Positions 17,763-26,632 of a stretch of DNA of 64,000 bases are shown here, in pieces. This DNA is from Halothece sp. PCC 7418 (lineage in GTDB: Bacteria > Cyanobacteriota > Cyanobacteriia > Cyanobacteriales > Rubidibacteraceae). The notes below the pieces were generated by a model. That model had not been told where the DNA came from, did no database searches, and saw only the letters and a program-made list of their open reading frames with translations. The position numbers were made by a program, and so were the translations under genes. The stretch is taken from assembly GCF_000317635.1 (NCBI RefSeq), contig NC_019779.1, forward strand, positions 930,001 to 994,000, in the 5' to 3' direction. Numbering within the stretch: position 1 is the first letter of the stretch; every line of letters begins with the position of its first letter.

Positions 17763-19039
17763 TGGCGACGCATATCTAGCCACGGTAAACGAACGGGGAA
17801 ATCGTGAACAATCTTCATTTCTGGCAGATCGTCACTGGCTTGTTCCATCTGCATCCCATACCAATGCGCCCCAGGAAATGCAGTTAACCCGTGAGCAAAT
17901 ACACTACACAATACTGTAGTTACCATAGTCGAAAAAATCAACTCGCGTTCAACAATTGCTTGTTGTTCGAGGAGGAGTAAGCCATATAAAACAGAAGCAA
18001 CCCCTCTCGGTCCAAACCAACCGAGAAAGAGGGTTGTTGTCCATTGCAATCTTAAACCAATGACACTAACTGCAACTCCTAGTAAACGGATGATCGTGAG
18101 ACTGGTTACAGCATAGATTATGATTTGCCAGTTTAAGTCATCCACAGTGGGGAAGACCATAGTTGCGCCAAACAGTAAGAAAATAATCAGGATCAATAAT
18201 TGTCCTTCTGCTTCCCCAAAGTCATAGAGACATTGACAAATTGGGGTTGCTGTATTACCTACGGTTAACCCTGCACAAAATGCAGCAATCAGACCATTTC
18301 CTCCCACAAGTTCAGCACTGGCGTAGGCTAATACTGAGATACCAATGACTGAAAGATTCTCAAAAGCATGGTTAATCAGTTTGCGATCAACACTTTCTGT
18401 CACTAGCCAACCGCCAATATAACCAATTGCAACGCCAATAAACGGCCCTAACAGAAGCTGTTCGGTTGTAAACAAGACCCAAAAGCCTAAACCTTCTCCT
18501 TTTTCATCCATTCCCGCCAGAGAGAAGAAAATAAAAAGAATCGGTAAACAAATCCCATCATTTAAGCCACTTTCAACATTAATTGCTTGGCGAATACAAA
18601 CGGGAACTTGACGACTATTCACCACGGCTTGACCCAAAGCTGCATCTGTCGGCGCAAGAATAGTGGCTAAAATTGCTGCTTCCCAAAGAGTGAATTGCTC
18701 TGGAAAAATGAGATAACCTAACAGTGTTCCTAAAGCAATAATAACGGGAAGAGCAATCCCCAAAAGCCTTAAAGGAAGTGTAAATTCTCGCTCTAAACGT
18801 TGTAGGTTGATCCGAGAAGCATCGGTGAATAAGACTAAAATCAGTGTTAGTTCGGCAATCAGGCGAATTCCTTCACTATCAGGATTAAGATTAATCATTC
18901 CTAAACCTTGGGTACTGAGAAGCAAACCAAAGGTGACGAAGACCATGGGCGGGGTGATGACTGTTTTTTCCAGATAGCCCGAAATCAGCCCAAACCCAAG
19001 AATAAAAAAGGCAATAATCGCAAAGGTTTCAATGGTCAT
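17759..19039 (-). CDS. CPA1/NhaP-like cation:proton antiporter
   Basis: This 426-aa integral membrane protein has about 12-13 helices and typical CPA motifs: LATILAPTDAALGQAVV (helix 5 region), INVESGLNDGICLPI (the ND-type transport motif) and FLGWFGPRGVASVLYGLLLLE (the GPRG motif). It should exchange Na+ or K+ for H+ across the cytoplasmic membrane and so help salt and pH balance. The short C-terminus has no regulatory domain. It converges on the small secreted protein gene with a four-base overlap. Confidence 0.92.
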   Translation of the reverse strand: MTIETFAIIAFFILGFGLISGYLEKTVITPPMVFVTFGLLLSTQGLGMINLNPDSEGIRLIAELTLILVLFTDASRINLQRLEREFTLPLRLLGIALPVIIALGTLLGYLIFPEQFTLWEAAILATILAPTDAALGQAVVNSRQVPVCIRQAINVESGLNDGICLPILFIFFSLAGMDEKGEGLGFWVLFTTEQLLLGPFIGVAIGYIGGWLVTESVDRKLINHAFENLSVIGISVLAYASAELVGGNGLIAAFCAGLTVGNTATPICQCLYDFGEAEGQLLILIIFLLFGATMVFPTVDDLNWQIIIYAVTSLTIIRLLGVAVSVIGLRLQWTTTLFLGWFGPRGVASVLYGLLLLEQQAIVERELIFSTMVTTVLCSVFAHGLTAFPGAHWYGMQMEQASDDLPEMKIVHDFPVRLPWLDMRRH

Positions 19040-19152
19040 CTGATCACTTTTTCTAACCGTGATGCTGACAATATAACTCAGTAGCCGTTAAGGTTGATCT
19101 TTAAGGTGCAGAATGCCACTTATAGTTACCAATTTTGTAGACAAATATCTAC

Positions 19153-20361
19153 TCAGGCTTTGTAAGGCTGGAACCTTACTGGGCTAACTACAAGCCTCTC
19201 TATTGGTTTTCCATCAAAGATAGAGTCACCAACTACTTTTCTTAGGATGTTGAGACAGCCATTTAGATCTGCATTGATTTTTTGACCAGAAGAAGAGTTA
19301 AACAGACCTCTTTTAACTCTACGTCCCTTGTAATTAGTGTGCTTTTTAATTGGTTCTAGGTCTGGGAAACTACACCTTGAAGTGTAACTTTCTTCGGTCA
19401 AAGTTACTTTAATCCCCACTAACTCTGCTTTATATGTTAATTGATCTATAAAACGAGCATGAGGAATTTGAGTGAAGTTTTGATTATTACGCTTTCCTAT
19501 TTCTATATTTTGTTTCCAGTTTTCATTCTTTCCAATCACTAGATGACCAACACCGCGCTCTAAAAGTTGATTAATAATTAATCTACTAGCTGTGTGGAGG
19601 TAATAATCCACTTTATTGTTGCGTTTTAGTGTTAATCCTTCTAGTTTTTTAGAAGTAAACTGATTAGAGGGTAGCTGAGATTGTAGTTTTGCTTTCTTTT
19701 TGTTGTAAAACTGATTGCAAGATTTTAAGGCTTTCCCATCAACAATAAAAGGCTTAAAATCAGGATCACTGCTTCCAACCGTTGCTAAATTATTCAAACC
19801 TATATCAACCCCAGCTACTTTTTCTTGAGGTAGTAGTTGTGCTTCTTGAACCGTATAAATAGCCTCTAAAACATAACAATTGTTCTTAGGAATAATCCTT
19901 ACTTCTTCTATTTGTTTTAGGTTGGTTGGTACTTTTAGGGACAGCCCAGAGGGGCTAATGAAACCTTGGCGTAACCACTTTTTAGAAAAAGCCTGACTAT
20001 TATAGGTTAGAACATTCCTACCTTTAGTTTTATCCTTATAGCTAGGAAGTTTAGGTCTGGAGAAAAAATTATCGGAGTTTTTCTCATATGCTTTAATTGC
20101 CTCAAAGTAAGACTTAAAACATCTAACCACCTGTTTAATTACTAACTGAGCGACTTTAGTTGGTAAGGCTTGATAGTCCTTTCCAGTCTTTAATAAGTGA
20201 TAAAGCTGGTTAAAGCTAGGAATTGGTGTTCCATTAAAGAAAGCCTGACGGCAGATATAAACAGCAGAATTGAATAAGTTCTTAGAAGCAAACGCTGTCC
20301 GATCAATCTCAGCAAATTGCCTATGAGTTTTCTTGATTAGATGCTTTTGAACTTGTCTCAT
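19153..20361 (-). CDS. tnpB: TnpB of an IS607-type element
   Basis: This 402-aa protein has the RuvC-like triad: D in AGVDIGLNNLATV, E in VTLTEESYTSRCS and D in KINADLNGCLNIL. It should be an RNA-guided nuclease. The zinc ribbon between E and the last D keeps only one cysteine, so it is degenerate. It lies directly downstream of the serine-recombinase gene, whose ancestral end overlapped this start. The frame is intact although its partner is broken. It is clearly different in sequence from the TnpB of elements A-C. Confidence 0.92.
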   Translation of the reverse strand: MRQVQKHLIKKTHRQFAEIDRTAFASKNLFNSAVYICRQAFFNGTPIPSFNQLYHLLKTGKDYQALPTKVAQLVIKQVVRCFKSYFEAIKAYEKNSDNFFSRPKLPSYKDKTKGRNVLTYNSQAFSKKWLRQGFISPSGLSLKVPTNLKQIEEVRIIPKNNCYVLEAIYTVQEAQLLPQEKVAGVDIGLNNLATVGSSDPDFKPFIVDGKALKSCNQFYNKKKAKLQSQLPSNQFTSKKLEGLTLKRNNKVDYYLHTASRLIINQLLERGVGHLVIGKNENWKQNIEIGKRNNQNFTQIPHARFIDQLTYKAELVGIKVTLTEESYTSRCSFPDLEPIKKHTNYKGRRVKRGLFNSSSGQKINADLNGCLNILRKVVGDSIFDGKPIERLVVSPVRFQPYKA

Positions 20362-20918
20362 TTTCTTCTAAGCAATTAATGAGGCACTCAGTTTTTCTTT
20401 TTCGTCGTCGTCATCCATAAATGCGGGCACAGAAGGAAGTAATAATGCTAATAAAATCTTGCATTATATCTTCTGTTTCTTCTCCAGACAGGTTTACTAC
20501 TTCTATGGATTTTCCTTGCTTGTTAAGCAGAGTTTCTAAGTAATTAAATCCTACTCTCGTCAACCTATCTTTATGTTCAACAACAATTAAGTGGTAATCA
20601 TCTTGGCGATCGTAATTTAGATAATTTCCTGCGTTTGTCGTTGACTCCGCTTCCAACCTCCTTAATCACTTTGGTAATTTGGTAACCTTTAGCGGAGCAA
20701 TAACGAATAAGCCTTTCTGCTTGAGACTCTAAGTTATCCTTATTTTCAGCACTAGAAACTCGCGCATAAATAACAACACCTTTGACAGAAGAACTGGGAG
20801 TTTCTAAGATTATCGTTCCCGTTGGTAACTGATATCCATTTAATTCCCCTCTTTTCCACATCCGATGTGCAGTTCGATAGCTTATTCCTTTTTGTTTGGC
20901 ATAGGTGGAAAGTTTCAT
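20327..20918 (-). pseudogene. tnpA: IS607-type serine recombinase tnpA, broken by a frameshift and a nonsense codon
   Basis: The 5' part (from 20918) encodes a MerR-like HTH (STYAKQKGISYRTAHRMWKRGEL) and the serine-recombinase start VVIYARVSSAENKDNLESQAERL with the catalytic Ser. The frame shifts near 20606-20618, where KLSKL should continue into DYHLIVVEHKDRLTRVGFNYLE; that part is open in another frame to 20411. There a TGA stands where the family has Arg: ARIYG-stop-RRRKRK continues in frame to about 20327, overlapping the tnpB start. Two lesions make this recombinase inactive. Confidence 0.85.
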
Positions 20919-20996
20919 ATGTTCGTTATAGACTATAGATGTCTATATTTTCAACGAAACTTTGCAATACCACTTTGAACAAAGAAGGACTACTTT

Positions 20997-21021
20997 GTAG
21001 GGTGGGCATTGCCCACCCTAC
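20997..21021. repeat. dispersed palindrome GTAGGGTGGGCAT/TGCCCACCCTAC
   Basis: This is a near-perfect palindrome between the IS607 element and the binding-protein gene. Related copies lie near 15107-15132, 30943-30968 and 62806-62827, and half-site remnants at 7439-7452 and 22786-22812. Confidence 0.8.
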
Positions 21022-21118
21022 TACTATCTGGAATTCCAGTCTTAGATCAGTGGTGCAATCCCATTCGGATGAATAACGAGGAAGCCCCCGCTATAAGGAA
21101 GTTTAGCGGGGGAGGATG

Positions 21119-22768
21119 TCACTTCTCGATTGTCCAATAGGGAAAATTCTGACTGGGATTAATGGTGACTCCTTGAATGTTATTCTGGGCAAAGGCGTAA
21201 TCAATGGTTTGCCAAAGAGGAACATAAGGGACATCTTCGGCTAAAAGGGTTTGGATTTCGGCGAAGATTTCTTTCCGTTCTTCTGGATCGCGCGATCGCC
21301 GCTGTTGATCAATTAGTTCATTCATCTGCTCATTGTAATAAAATGAGCCTTGGGTGTTTGCGCCTCCCTGCTGACACCCGTTGTCTTGACTGCCTTCGGT
21401 GCAAGATAAGAAGGGATGAATATAGTTATCTGCATCTAAAAAATCGGGATACCAGTCAATTAAAGCTGCAGGGTAAATCCCTTTGCTGATATTACTAAAA
21501 AAGGAGGCTGATTCAACGGTTCGCGGTTGAATGTTAAGAACTCCATCTAATTCTTGTTGCGCGATCGCGCTGAGGGTACTTGCCACTAAAGACCGAATCG
21601 TTGACCCCGAGGGATGCCAAATTTCTAGGGTCACAGGATTAGTTTCAGAGTAACCTAAATCTTGCAGTTTCTGTTTCGCTGCTGCAAAATCGGCACTTCC
21701 ATATTCAGTTTGAAAACTCGGTTCATAAGCTGCAAAAGAGGTGGGAATTAGACTGTAAATGGGTTCAGATTGTCCTTGTAACACCCGTTCATTGAGCAAA
21801 GTTCGATCCATCATCTGCGCGATCGCGCGTCGCACTTCCACATTTTCGACGGCTTCGGCTTGAGTATTCAACATTAAATAGTTGACGGCGGTTCCTGAAG
21901 AGGCTATTGCTTGCCATTGTCCCTCACTCGCTGCTTCTCTCAAACTCTTAATCTGATTGGGATCAAAAGATTGATACGCCACATCAACGCCACCTGTGCG
22001 AAACGCATTAAACAAGTTGGCGGGGTTACTGGCATAAATCTGCATATCCACGCCTTCATTTGCGGGTTGGTTTCCCCAATAGTCGGCATAGGGATCAAGG
22101 CGGACTGTATCGCTGGTAAACTCAGTGAGTTGATAGCGTCCTGTTCCCACAAAAGTATTCGGTAAAAATTCTCCTGCGCCAATTTGATACGCTTCTGGAG
22201 AAACCGCACAAGCCCCTGGAAAAGCTAATAATGACGGAAAAGCAGCAAAAGGTTGTTTTAGGCTAATGGTGAGTTCATACTCCGCCGTTGCTTCAACAGT
22301 TTCAATGAGATCTGCCAATAAAAAAGATGGTTTCCCGCCATTTTCAATAAATCGTTGGAGGGAAAACTGCATCGCCTCTGCATTAAAAACAGTCCCATCA
22401 TGAAATGTCACCCCTTCGCGCAAGGGAATGGTATAAGTTAGCCCATCTTCACTGATTTCAGGCAGTTCAGTTGCCAATTGCGGTTCTAAATCGGTTGTTC
22501 CCAATTGATAAGTATAAAGGCGATCGCTGAGATTATAAATTAGTCCTAACCCTGCAAGTTCATAGCTGTCAGCAGGATCGAGGGTGCGTGGTTTCAGGGT
22601 CGTGCCAATTCTAACGCGATCGGCATTGCTAGAAGACGCATCAGGGGTTGAGGTCTGTTGTTGGTTATTGCAACCGATAATGAGGACCACACACAAACCA
22701 AACAAACTGACAAACTGAAGCAGTTGTTTCCACTGTCGAGACCATTGAAATACAGCGCGATCGTTCAT
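21119..22768 (-). CDS. ABC transporter substrate-binding lipoprotein, family 5 (peptide/nickel type)
   Basis: This 549-aa protein has a lipoprotein signal with lipobox LIIGC and then the family 5 extracellular fold: RIGTTLKPRTLDPADSYE, GLTYTIPLREGVTFHDGTVFNAEAMQFSL and FVGTGRYQLTEF. Such proteins deliver oligopeptides or similar solutes to an ABC permease. No permease or ATPase gene of that system is adjacent, so it is an orphan within this window. Upstream (22769-22824) there is a GTAGGGTG...CACCCTAC palindrome. Confidence 0.9.
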   Translation of the reverse strand: MNDRAVFQWSRQWKQLLQFVSLFGLCVVLIIGCNNQQQTSTPDASSSNADRVRIGTTLKPRTLDPADSYELAGLGLIYNLSDRLYTYQLGTTDLEPQLATELPEISEDGLTYTIPLREGVTFHDGTVFNAEAMQFSLQRFIENGGKPSFLLADLIETVEATAEYELTISLKQPFAAFPSLLAFPGACAVSPEAYQIGAGEFLPNTFVGTGRYQLTEFTSDTVRLDPYADYWGNQPANEGVDMQIYASNPANLFNAFRTGGVDVAYQSFDPNQIKSLREAASEGQWQAIASSGTAVNYLMLNTQAEAVENVEVRRAIAQMMDRTLLNERVLQGQSEPIYSLIPTSFAAYEPSFQTEYGSADFAAAKQKLQDLGYSETNPVTLEIWHPSGSTIRSLVASTLSAIAQQELDGVLNIQPRTVESASFFSNISKGIYPAALIDWYPDFLDADNYIHPFLSCTEGSQDNGCQQGGANTQGSFYYNEQMNELIDQQRRSRDPEERKEIFAEIQTLLAEDVPYVPLWQTIDYAFAQNNIQGVTINPSQNFPYWTIEK

Positions 22769-22824
22769 AACTTTTTTCCCTTGTCGGTAGGGTGTATTAA
22801 CCTGACACCCTACAATTTAATGAA

Positions 22825-23142
22825 TTAAGGTTGTTGAAATTGTTGCGTATAGACTTCATCTTCTTTTTCTGACTCAATTTTTAAGTCAGAGCGCGGATAA
22901 GCTACACACAGCAAAGCATAGCCTTTTTCTTGTAACTCTGGGGATACCCCCATGCCATCGGTTTGATCCACTTCTCCTTCTAAAATGAGTCCAGCGCAAG
23001 TTGTACATACTCCAGCCGTACAAGAACTGGGGAGATCAATCCCTTCTTGATGGGCGGTTTCGAGTATGGTTTTGTCTTCGGGAACGGTAATGGTATGAGT
23101 CTGACCTCGGTGACGAATTTCGACAGTGTAGGTATTTGCCAT
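22825..23142 (-). CDS. plant-type [2Fe-2S] ferredoxin
   Basis: This 105-aa protein has the plant-type cluster ligands: C-x4-C-x2-C in SSCTAGVCTTC and the fourth Cys in YALLCVAYP. It carries electrons at low potential in the cytoplasm or stroma side. The SSCTAGVCTTC loop differs from the SCRAGACSSC loop of the main photosynthetic PetF, so it is probably one of the alternative ferredoxins; that is inference. It lies 56 bp upstream of the binding-protein gene on the same strand. Confidence 0.92.
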   Translation of the reverse strand: MANTYTVEIRHRGQTHTITVPEDKTILETAHQEGIDLPSSCTAGVCTTCAGLILEGEVDQTDGMGVSPELQEKGYALLCVAYPRSDLKIESEKEDEVYTQQFQQP

Positions 23143-23429
23143 AGATATGTATTTAACGCCCAGTAGCCACTGCTTTTACAAGTTTGTGCGTGTTTGATTT
23201 TAGCAAACTTAAGAAGGTTTTTGTGATGTCAAGGTGGTTGTTGAGGTTGATCGCAAAGAAATTGATTGGTTTACTTTGCGCGATCGCGCACTGCTATTTT
23301 TGATGTCAAGGTTTCAAGATGAGTCGTACTGGTGCGAAATAATTTGCAACTGTTGAGTCTCTTGTTTAATCCCCTGTTTATGGTAACTTTAGAAGTTCTG
23401 GATGATTGATAGACAAAAGGAGACGCATC

Positions 23430-24377
23430 ATGGCTGGTAGCGAATTAAAAGCAGATTTTTGGATTACCGAATATATTACCCCTTGGGATATTTACGTTCA
23501 TGGCATTACAGAAACCTTGGCGTACCAAAAAACAGCGTTTCAAGAAATGTATATTGTGAAATCAGGGGCGTATGGTAAGGGGTTAGTCCTCGATGGTAAA
23601 TGGCAATCTTCTACGGTGGATGAATATCTGTATCATGAGGCGTTAGTGCATCCCGCGATGATCGCGCAGGGAAATCCCAAAAAAGTCCTTGTTTTAGGCG
23701 GAGGAGAGGGAGCAACCATTCGTGAAGTCTTACGTTGGAAAACTGTAGAAAAAGTGAAAATGGTGGATATTGATGGGGAAGTGGTTGCTGCTTGTAAACA
23801 ACATTTACCCGAGATGCACGCTGGCGCATTTGATGATCCCCGCACTGAGTTAGTCATTGGGGATGCGTTGGCTGTTTTAGACAATAGTGAGGAAGAATGG
23901 GATGTGGTGATTAGTGATCTCTCTGATCCCATTGAAGAAGGTCCTTCGTTTAAACTGTTTACCAAAGAATTTTTTGAGAAGATCAATCGGATTTTAGCCC
24001 CCAATGGCAAGTTTGTCTTACAAGCTGGACCCGTTGCTGATCCCTATATTGCTACTCATGCGCGGTTAGTGAATACCCTCAAAACTGTTTTTGAGCATAA
24101 TGCGTCTTATACGACGTTTGTTCCCACCTATGGTGAACCTTGGAGTTTCACCTTATCTTCTCATACTCCCCTTGAGACCCGACCTGAACCAGAAGCGATT
24201 GACCAATTGTTAGAAGATCAAACTACTGGTGACTTAGGTTTAATTGATGGGATTACGGTTTTAGGCTTATTCCAAACCCCAGCCTACATTCGTCGCGCGA
24301 TCGCGCAATATCAAGAAATTTTTACCCTTTCCGAACCGCCTAAATTCTTCGGAAAAGGGGTTAGCAGTGACCAGTGA
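23430..24377 (+). CDS. speE: spermidine synthase-family polyamine aminopropyltransferase
   Basis: This 315-aa protein has the family motifs VLDGKWQSSTVDEYLYHEALVHP, VLVLGGGEGATIREVLRW (SAM-type binding site), VDIDGEVV and VISDLSDPIEEGPSFKLFTKEFF. It should transfer an aminopropyl group from decarboxylated SAM to putrescine or a related polyamine; the exact product (spermidine or thermospermine) cannot be told. I start at the ATG at 23430 because AAAGGAG lies 6-7 bases upstream; an in-frame ATG at 23406 precedes that site. It converges on gmk. Confidence 0.9.
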   Translation: MAGSELKADFWITEYITPWDIYVHGITETLAYQKTAFQEMYIVKSGAYGKGLVLDGKWQSSTVDEYLYHEALVHPAMIAQGNPKKVLVLGGGEGATIREVLRWKTVEKVKMVDIDGEVVAACKQHLPEMHAGAFDDPRTELVIGDALAVLDNSEEEWDVVISDLSDPIEEGPSFKLFTKEFFEKINRILAPNGKFVLQAGPVADPYIATHARLVNTLKTVFEHNASYTTFVPTYGEPWSFTLSSHTPLETRPEPEAIDQLLEDQTTGDLGLIDGITVLGLFQTPAYIRRAIAQYQEIFTLSEPPKFFGKGVSSDQ

Positions 24378-24391
24378 CTAGTGACTAGTGA

Positions 24392-24943
24392 CTAATTAAA
24401 AATGATTTTTTCCAGTTCAACCAAGACGCGATCAACATCATCATTGACAAGGGAATAATCAAATTCCTCTGCTGCTTCCAGTTCGGTTTTAGCATAATCC
24501 AAGCGTTGCGCGATCGCGCTTGGACTATCTTTTCCTCGCTTTTTCAACCGTTCTTCTAGTACGTCTAGAGAAGGGGGTAAAATAAAAATACGAGTTGCCT
24601 CAGGGAAACTTTCGTGAACTTTCCTCGCTCCTAGGACTTCAATTTCTAATAACACTTGTTTCCCTTGTTCCAGTTCTTCTTCTACAGCTTGACGGAGTGT
24701 TCCATATAAGTTTCCTGTATATTCAGCCCACTCCAAAAACTCCCCCTTTTCAATCATCGTCTCGAACTCGTCACGGGAGAGAAAAAAATAATCTTCTCCA
24801 TTCACTTCTCCCTTACGAGGAGGGCGTGTCGTCGCCGAAGTTGATACCGTGAGTTCTGGATGATGGGCTAGGAGTAATTTGACTAACGTTCCCTTTCCGA
24901 CACCGCTAGGTCCAGTGATAACAATGAGTTGACCGCTTTCCAT
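24392..24943 (-). CDS. gmk: guanylate kinase
   Basis: Gmk phosphorylates GMP to GDP with ATP. The 183-aa protein has the P-loop GPSGVGKGT (about residues 10-18), the GMP-binding SATTRPPRKGEVNGEDYFF and the lid region with RLKKRGKDS. Length fits the family. It lies 11 bp downstream of remA on the same strand, a pairing found in many cyanobacteria and Firmicutes. Short GTGACTAGTGACTA repeats occupy the gap to speE. Confidence 0.96.
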   Translation of the reverse strand: MESGQLIVITGPSGVGKGTLVKLLLAHHPELTVSTSATTRPPRKGEVNGEDYFFLSRDEFETMIEKGEFLEWAEYTGNLYGTLRQAVEEELEQGKQVLLEIEVLGARKVHESFPEATRIFILPPSLDVLEERLKKRGKDSPSAIAQRLDYAKTELEAAEEFDYSLVNDDVDRVLVELEKIIFN

Positions 24944-24954
24944 GAAATTTTGAG

Positions 24955-25221
24955 TTAATTACTTGCTGCTTGGTTATCTTTACTCAAAACAAAGCGATGT
25001 GCAACCGTTTCGGGTTGAATAGCCGATAAAATAACATGACTGGAGTCCGTAATAATAACCGCGCGGGTGCGCCGACCATAGGTGGCATCAACTAACTGAC
25101 CTCTATCACGGGCATCGGTGACAATTCGTTTAATGGGGGCTGATTCTGGGCTAACAATTGCTACCACCCGATTCGCACAAACAATATTTCCAAATCCAAT
25201 ATTAATAAGCTGCATATCCAT
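24955..25221 (-). CDS. remA: RemA-family DNA-binding regulator (DUF370)
   Basis: This 88-aa protein has the conserved RemA core: [30 protein letters not shown] and [29 protein letters not shown]. In Bacillus subtilis RemA activates biofilm matrix genes as a ring-shaped DNA-binding oligomer; its role in cyanobacteria is little studied. It is the first gene of a likely remA-gmk operon. A downstream Met (MQLINIG) is an alternative start. Confidence 0.93.
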   Translation of the reverse strand: MDMQLINIGFGNIVCANRVVAIVSPESAPIKRIVTDARDRGQLVDATYGRRTRAVIITDSSHVILSAIQPETVAHRFVLSKDNQAASN

Positions 25222-25355
25222 AGTACCAACAGCAATTCCTTGCTCAGTTCATGAGCCACTGCTCCTTAATTCCTATGTTATCCACAAAAAAAACTCTCTA
25301 CCATTAAAACAGATACATATCTCGGAATTTGTGTCATTTTTCCTATCAATGCTTT

Positions 25356-25958
25356 ATGAATAAACCTTCCTTGACTCATTTCTTGCTTCCCCTTAGCTTT
25401 CAACTTGCGCTGATTTGTGCTATCCCTGCGCAAGCCGTTTATACCCATCTCACTGGTCAAACCGTTATTTTACAGACCGTTCCTGTTGATCCTTACGATT
25501 TACTGAGAGGATATTCTCAAACCCTACGCTATGAAATCTCTCCTTTAGCAAGGGTTCAAGACCTTCCTGGTTGGGAAACTGTTGTTCGCCAAACCCATCG
25601 CCTCGATGAAACCCTACCGCCCGATGGAACGACAGTCTATGTGATTTTACAAGCACCAGAAACAGACAATCAGACCTCTCCTCCCCCCCCATGGCGCGCG
25701 ATCGCGATTCGTCATCAACCCCCTGTTGACCTACCTGACAATCAAGTCGCAATTCAAGGGGAGTTAAATGATAATTGGGTCAATTACGGCTTGGAACAGT
25801 ACTATTTTCCAGAAGCCCAGCGAGACAAAATTAACAATCGGATTAACCAATTCCAGAATAATCCCGAACGTCCCTTTGTCGTAGAAGTGAAAGTTGATGA
25901 AGGGGGAAATGCAGTTCCGATTAGTTTGTGGTTAGGGGAGGAAAAATACCGCTTTTGA
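25356..25958 (+). CDS. GDYXXLXY-domain exported protein
   Basis: I start at 25356 (MNKPSLTHFLLPLSFQLALICAIPAQAVYTHLTG), which gives a clean N-terminal hydrophobic signal or anchor; an upstream Met adds nine residues. The defining motif appears as VDPYDLLRGYSQTLRYEIS, the GDYXXLXY pattern with P in place of G. The C-terminal part (EQYYFPEAQRDKINNRI...FVVEVKVDEGGNAVPISLWLGEEKY) is also usual for the family. In other genomes these are paired with DUF2157 membrane proteins; none is adjacent. Function unknown. Confidence 0.78.
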   Translation: MNKPSLTHFLLPLSFQLALICAIPAQAVYTHLTGQTVILQTVPVDPYDLLRGYSQTLRYEISPLARVQDLPGWETVVRQTHRLDETLPPDGTTVYVILQAPETDNQTSPPPPWRAIAIRHQPPVDLPDNQVAIQGELNDNWVNYGLEQYYFPEAQRDKINNRINQFQNNPERPFVVEVKVDEGGNAVPISLWLGEEKYRF

Positions 25959-26029
25959 TGAGTGTTTCATCAATTAACTATCAATTAAAATAGCATTTGC
26001 TCACTATCAACTATCGAGTAACACAAGGA

Positions 26030-26632
26030 ATGCAAAGTACATTAACCCCCCATTTTTGGGAAAATCGCTATCAAGAAGGAACGGATCGCTGGGATTTAGG
26101 TCAAGCAGCACCGCCGTTTCTGCACTTTCTGCAATCAGAAACTGCACCACCTGCGGGAAAAACTCTTGTTTTAGGCTGTGGTCGGGGGTATGATGCGCTG
26201 TTGTTTGCAGAAGCTGGGCATGATGTTATTGGGGTTGATTTTGCCCCTTCCGCGATCGCGCAAGCAAGGGAACTGGCGAAACAGGCTGAACTTCCCGTTG
26301 AATTTTTGCAAAAAGATATTTTCCATCTTCCAGAAGACTATCAAAATCATTTTGATTACGTCATCGAACACACCTGTTTTTGCGCCCTCCCTCTGGAAAA
26401 ACGAACCGCTTATATTAATCTGGTGCATTCTTTACTCAAACCCACAGGGGAATTAATCGCGATTTTCTTTACCCATCAACGGTCTGGAGGCCCCCCACAC
26501 GGTATTCAACCCCCAGAAATTAAAGACTTATTTGGGTCTAAATTTGAAATCATGCAGTTGAATCCAGTCAAACAGTCTGTTCCCTCTCGACAGGGAGAAG
26601 AACATTTCGGCAGATTACGCCCGATCATTTAA
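26030..26632 (+). CDS. TPMT-like SAM-dependent methyltransferase
   Basis: This protein of about 200 aa starts at the ATG at 26030, after an AAGGA ribosome-binding site, giving MQSTLTPHFWENRYQEGTDRWDLGQAAPPF. It has the SAM-binding VLGCGRGYDALLFAEAGHDVIGVDFAPSAI and the TPMT-family stretch VIEHTCFCALPLEKR...LIAIFFTHQRSGGPPHG. Members methylate thiols, selenols or halides; the substrate here is not known. The stop overlaps the convergent ABC ATPase gene by four bases. Confidence 0.87.
   Translation: MQSTLTPHFWENRYQEGTDRWDLGQAAPPFLHFLQSETAPPAGKTLVLGCGRGYDALLFAEAGHDVIGVDFAPSAIAQARELAKQAELPVEFLQKDIFHLPEDYQNHFDYVIEHTCFCALPLEKRTAYINLVHSLLKPTGELIAIFFTHQRSGGPPHGIQPPEIKDLFGSKFEIMQLNPVKQSVPSRQGEEHFGRLRPII

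Larger units (their letters stand above)
19080..20960 (-). mobile_element. IS607-type transposon, decayed (approximate limits)
   Basis: It consists of a serine recombinase pseudogene and an intact tnpB in the usual IS607 order. I could not fix the ends: IS607 elements insert between two G residues without target duplication, and only one copy is present here. A short palindrome (TATAGAC...GTCTATA) lies just upstream of tnpA near 20930-20950. The omega-RNA should lie past the tnpB stop, below 19153. Confidence 0.75.

Noticed and set aside
23215..23355. Open stretch reading DRKEIDWFTLRDRALLFLMSRF before speE
   Set aside because: It has coding-like sequence, loosely like tyrosine recombinases, but no proper start and only about 40 codons; too short to support a call.
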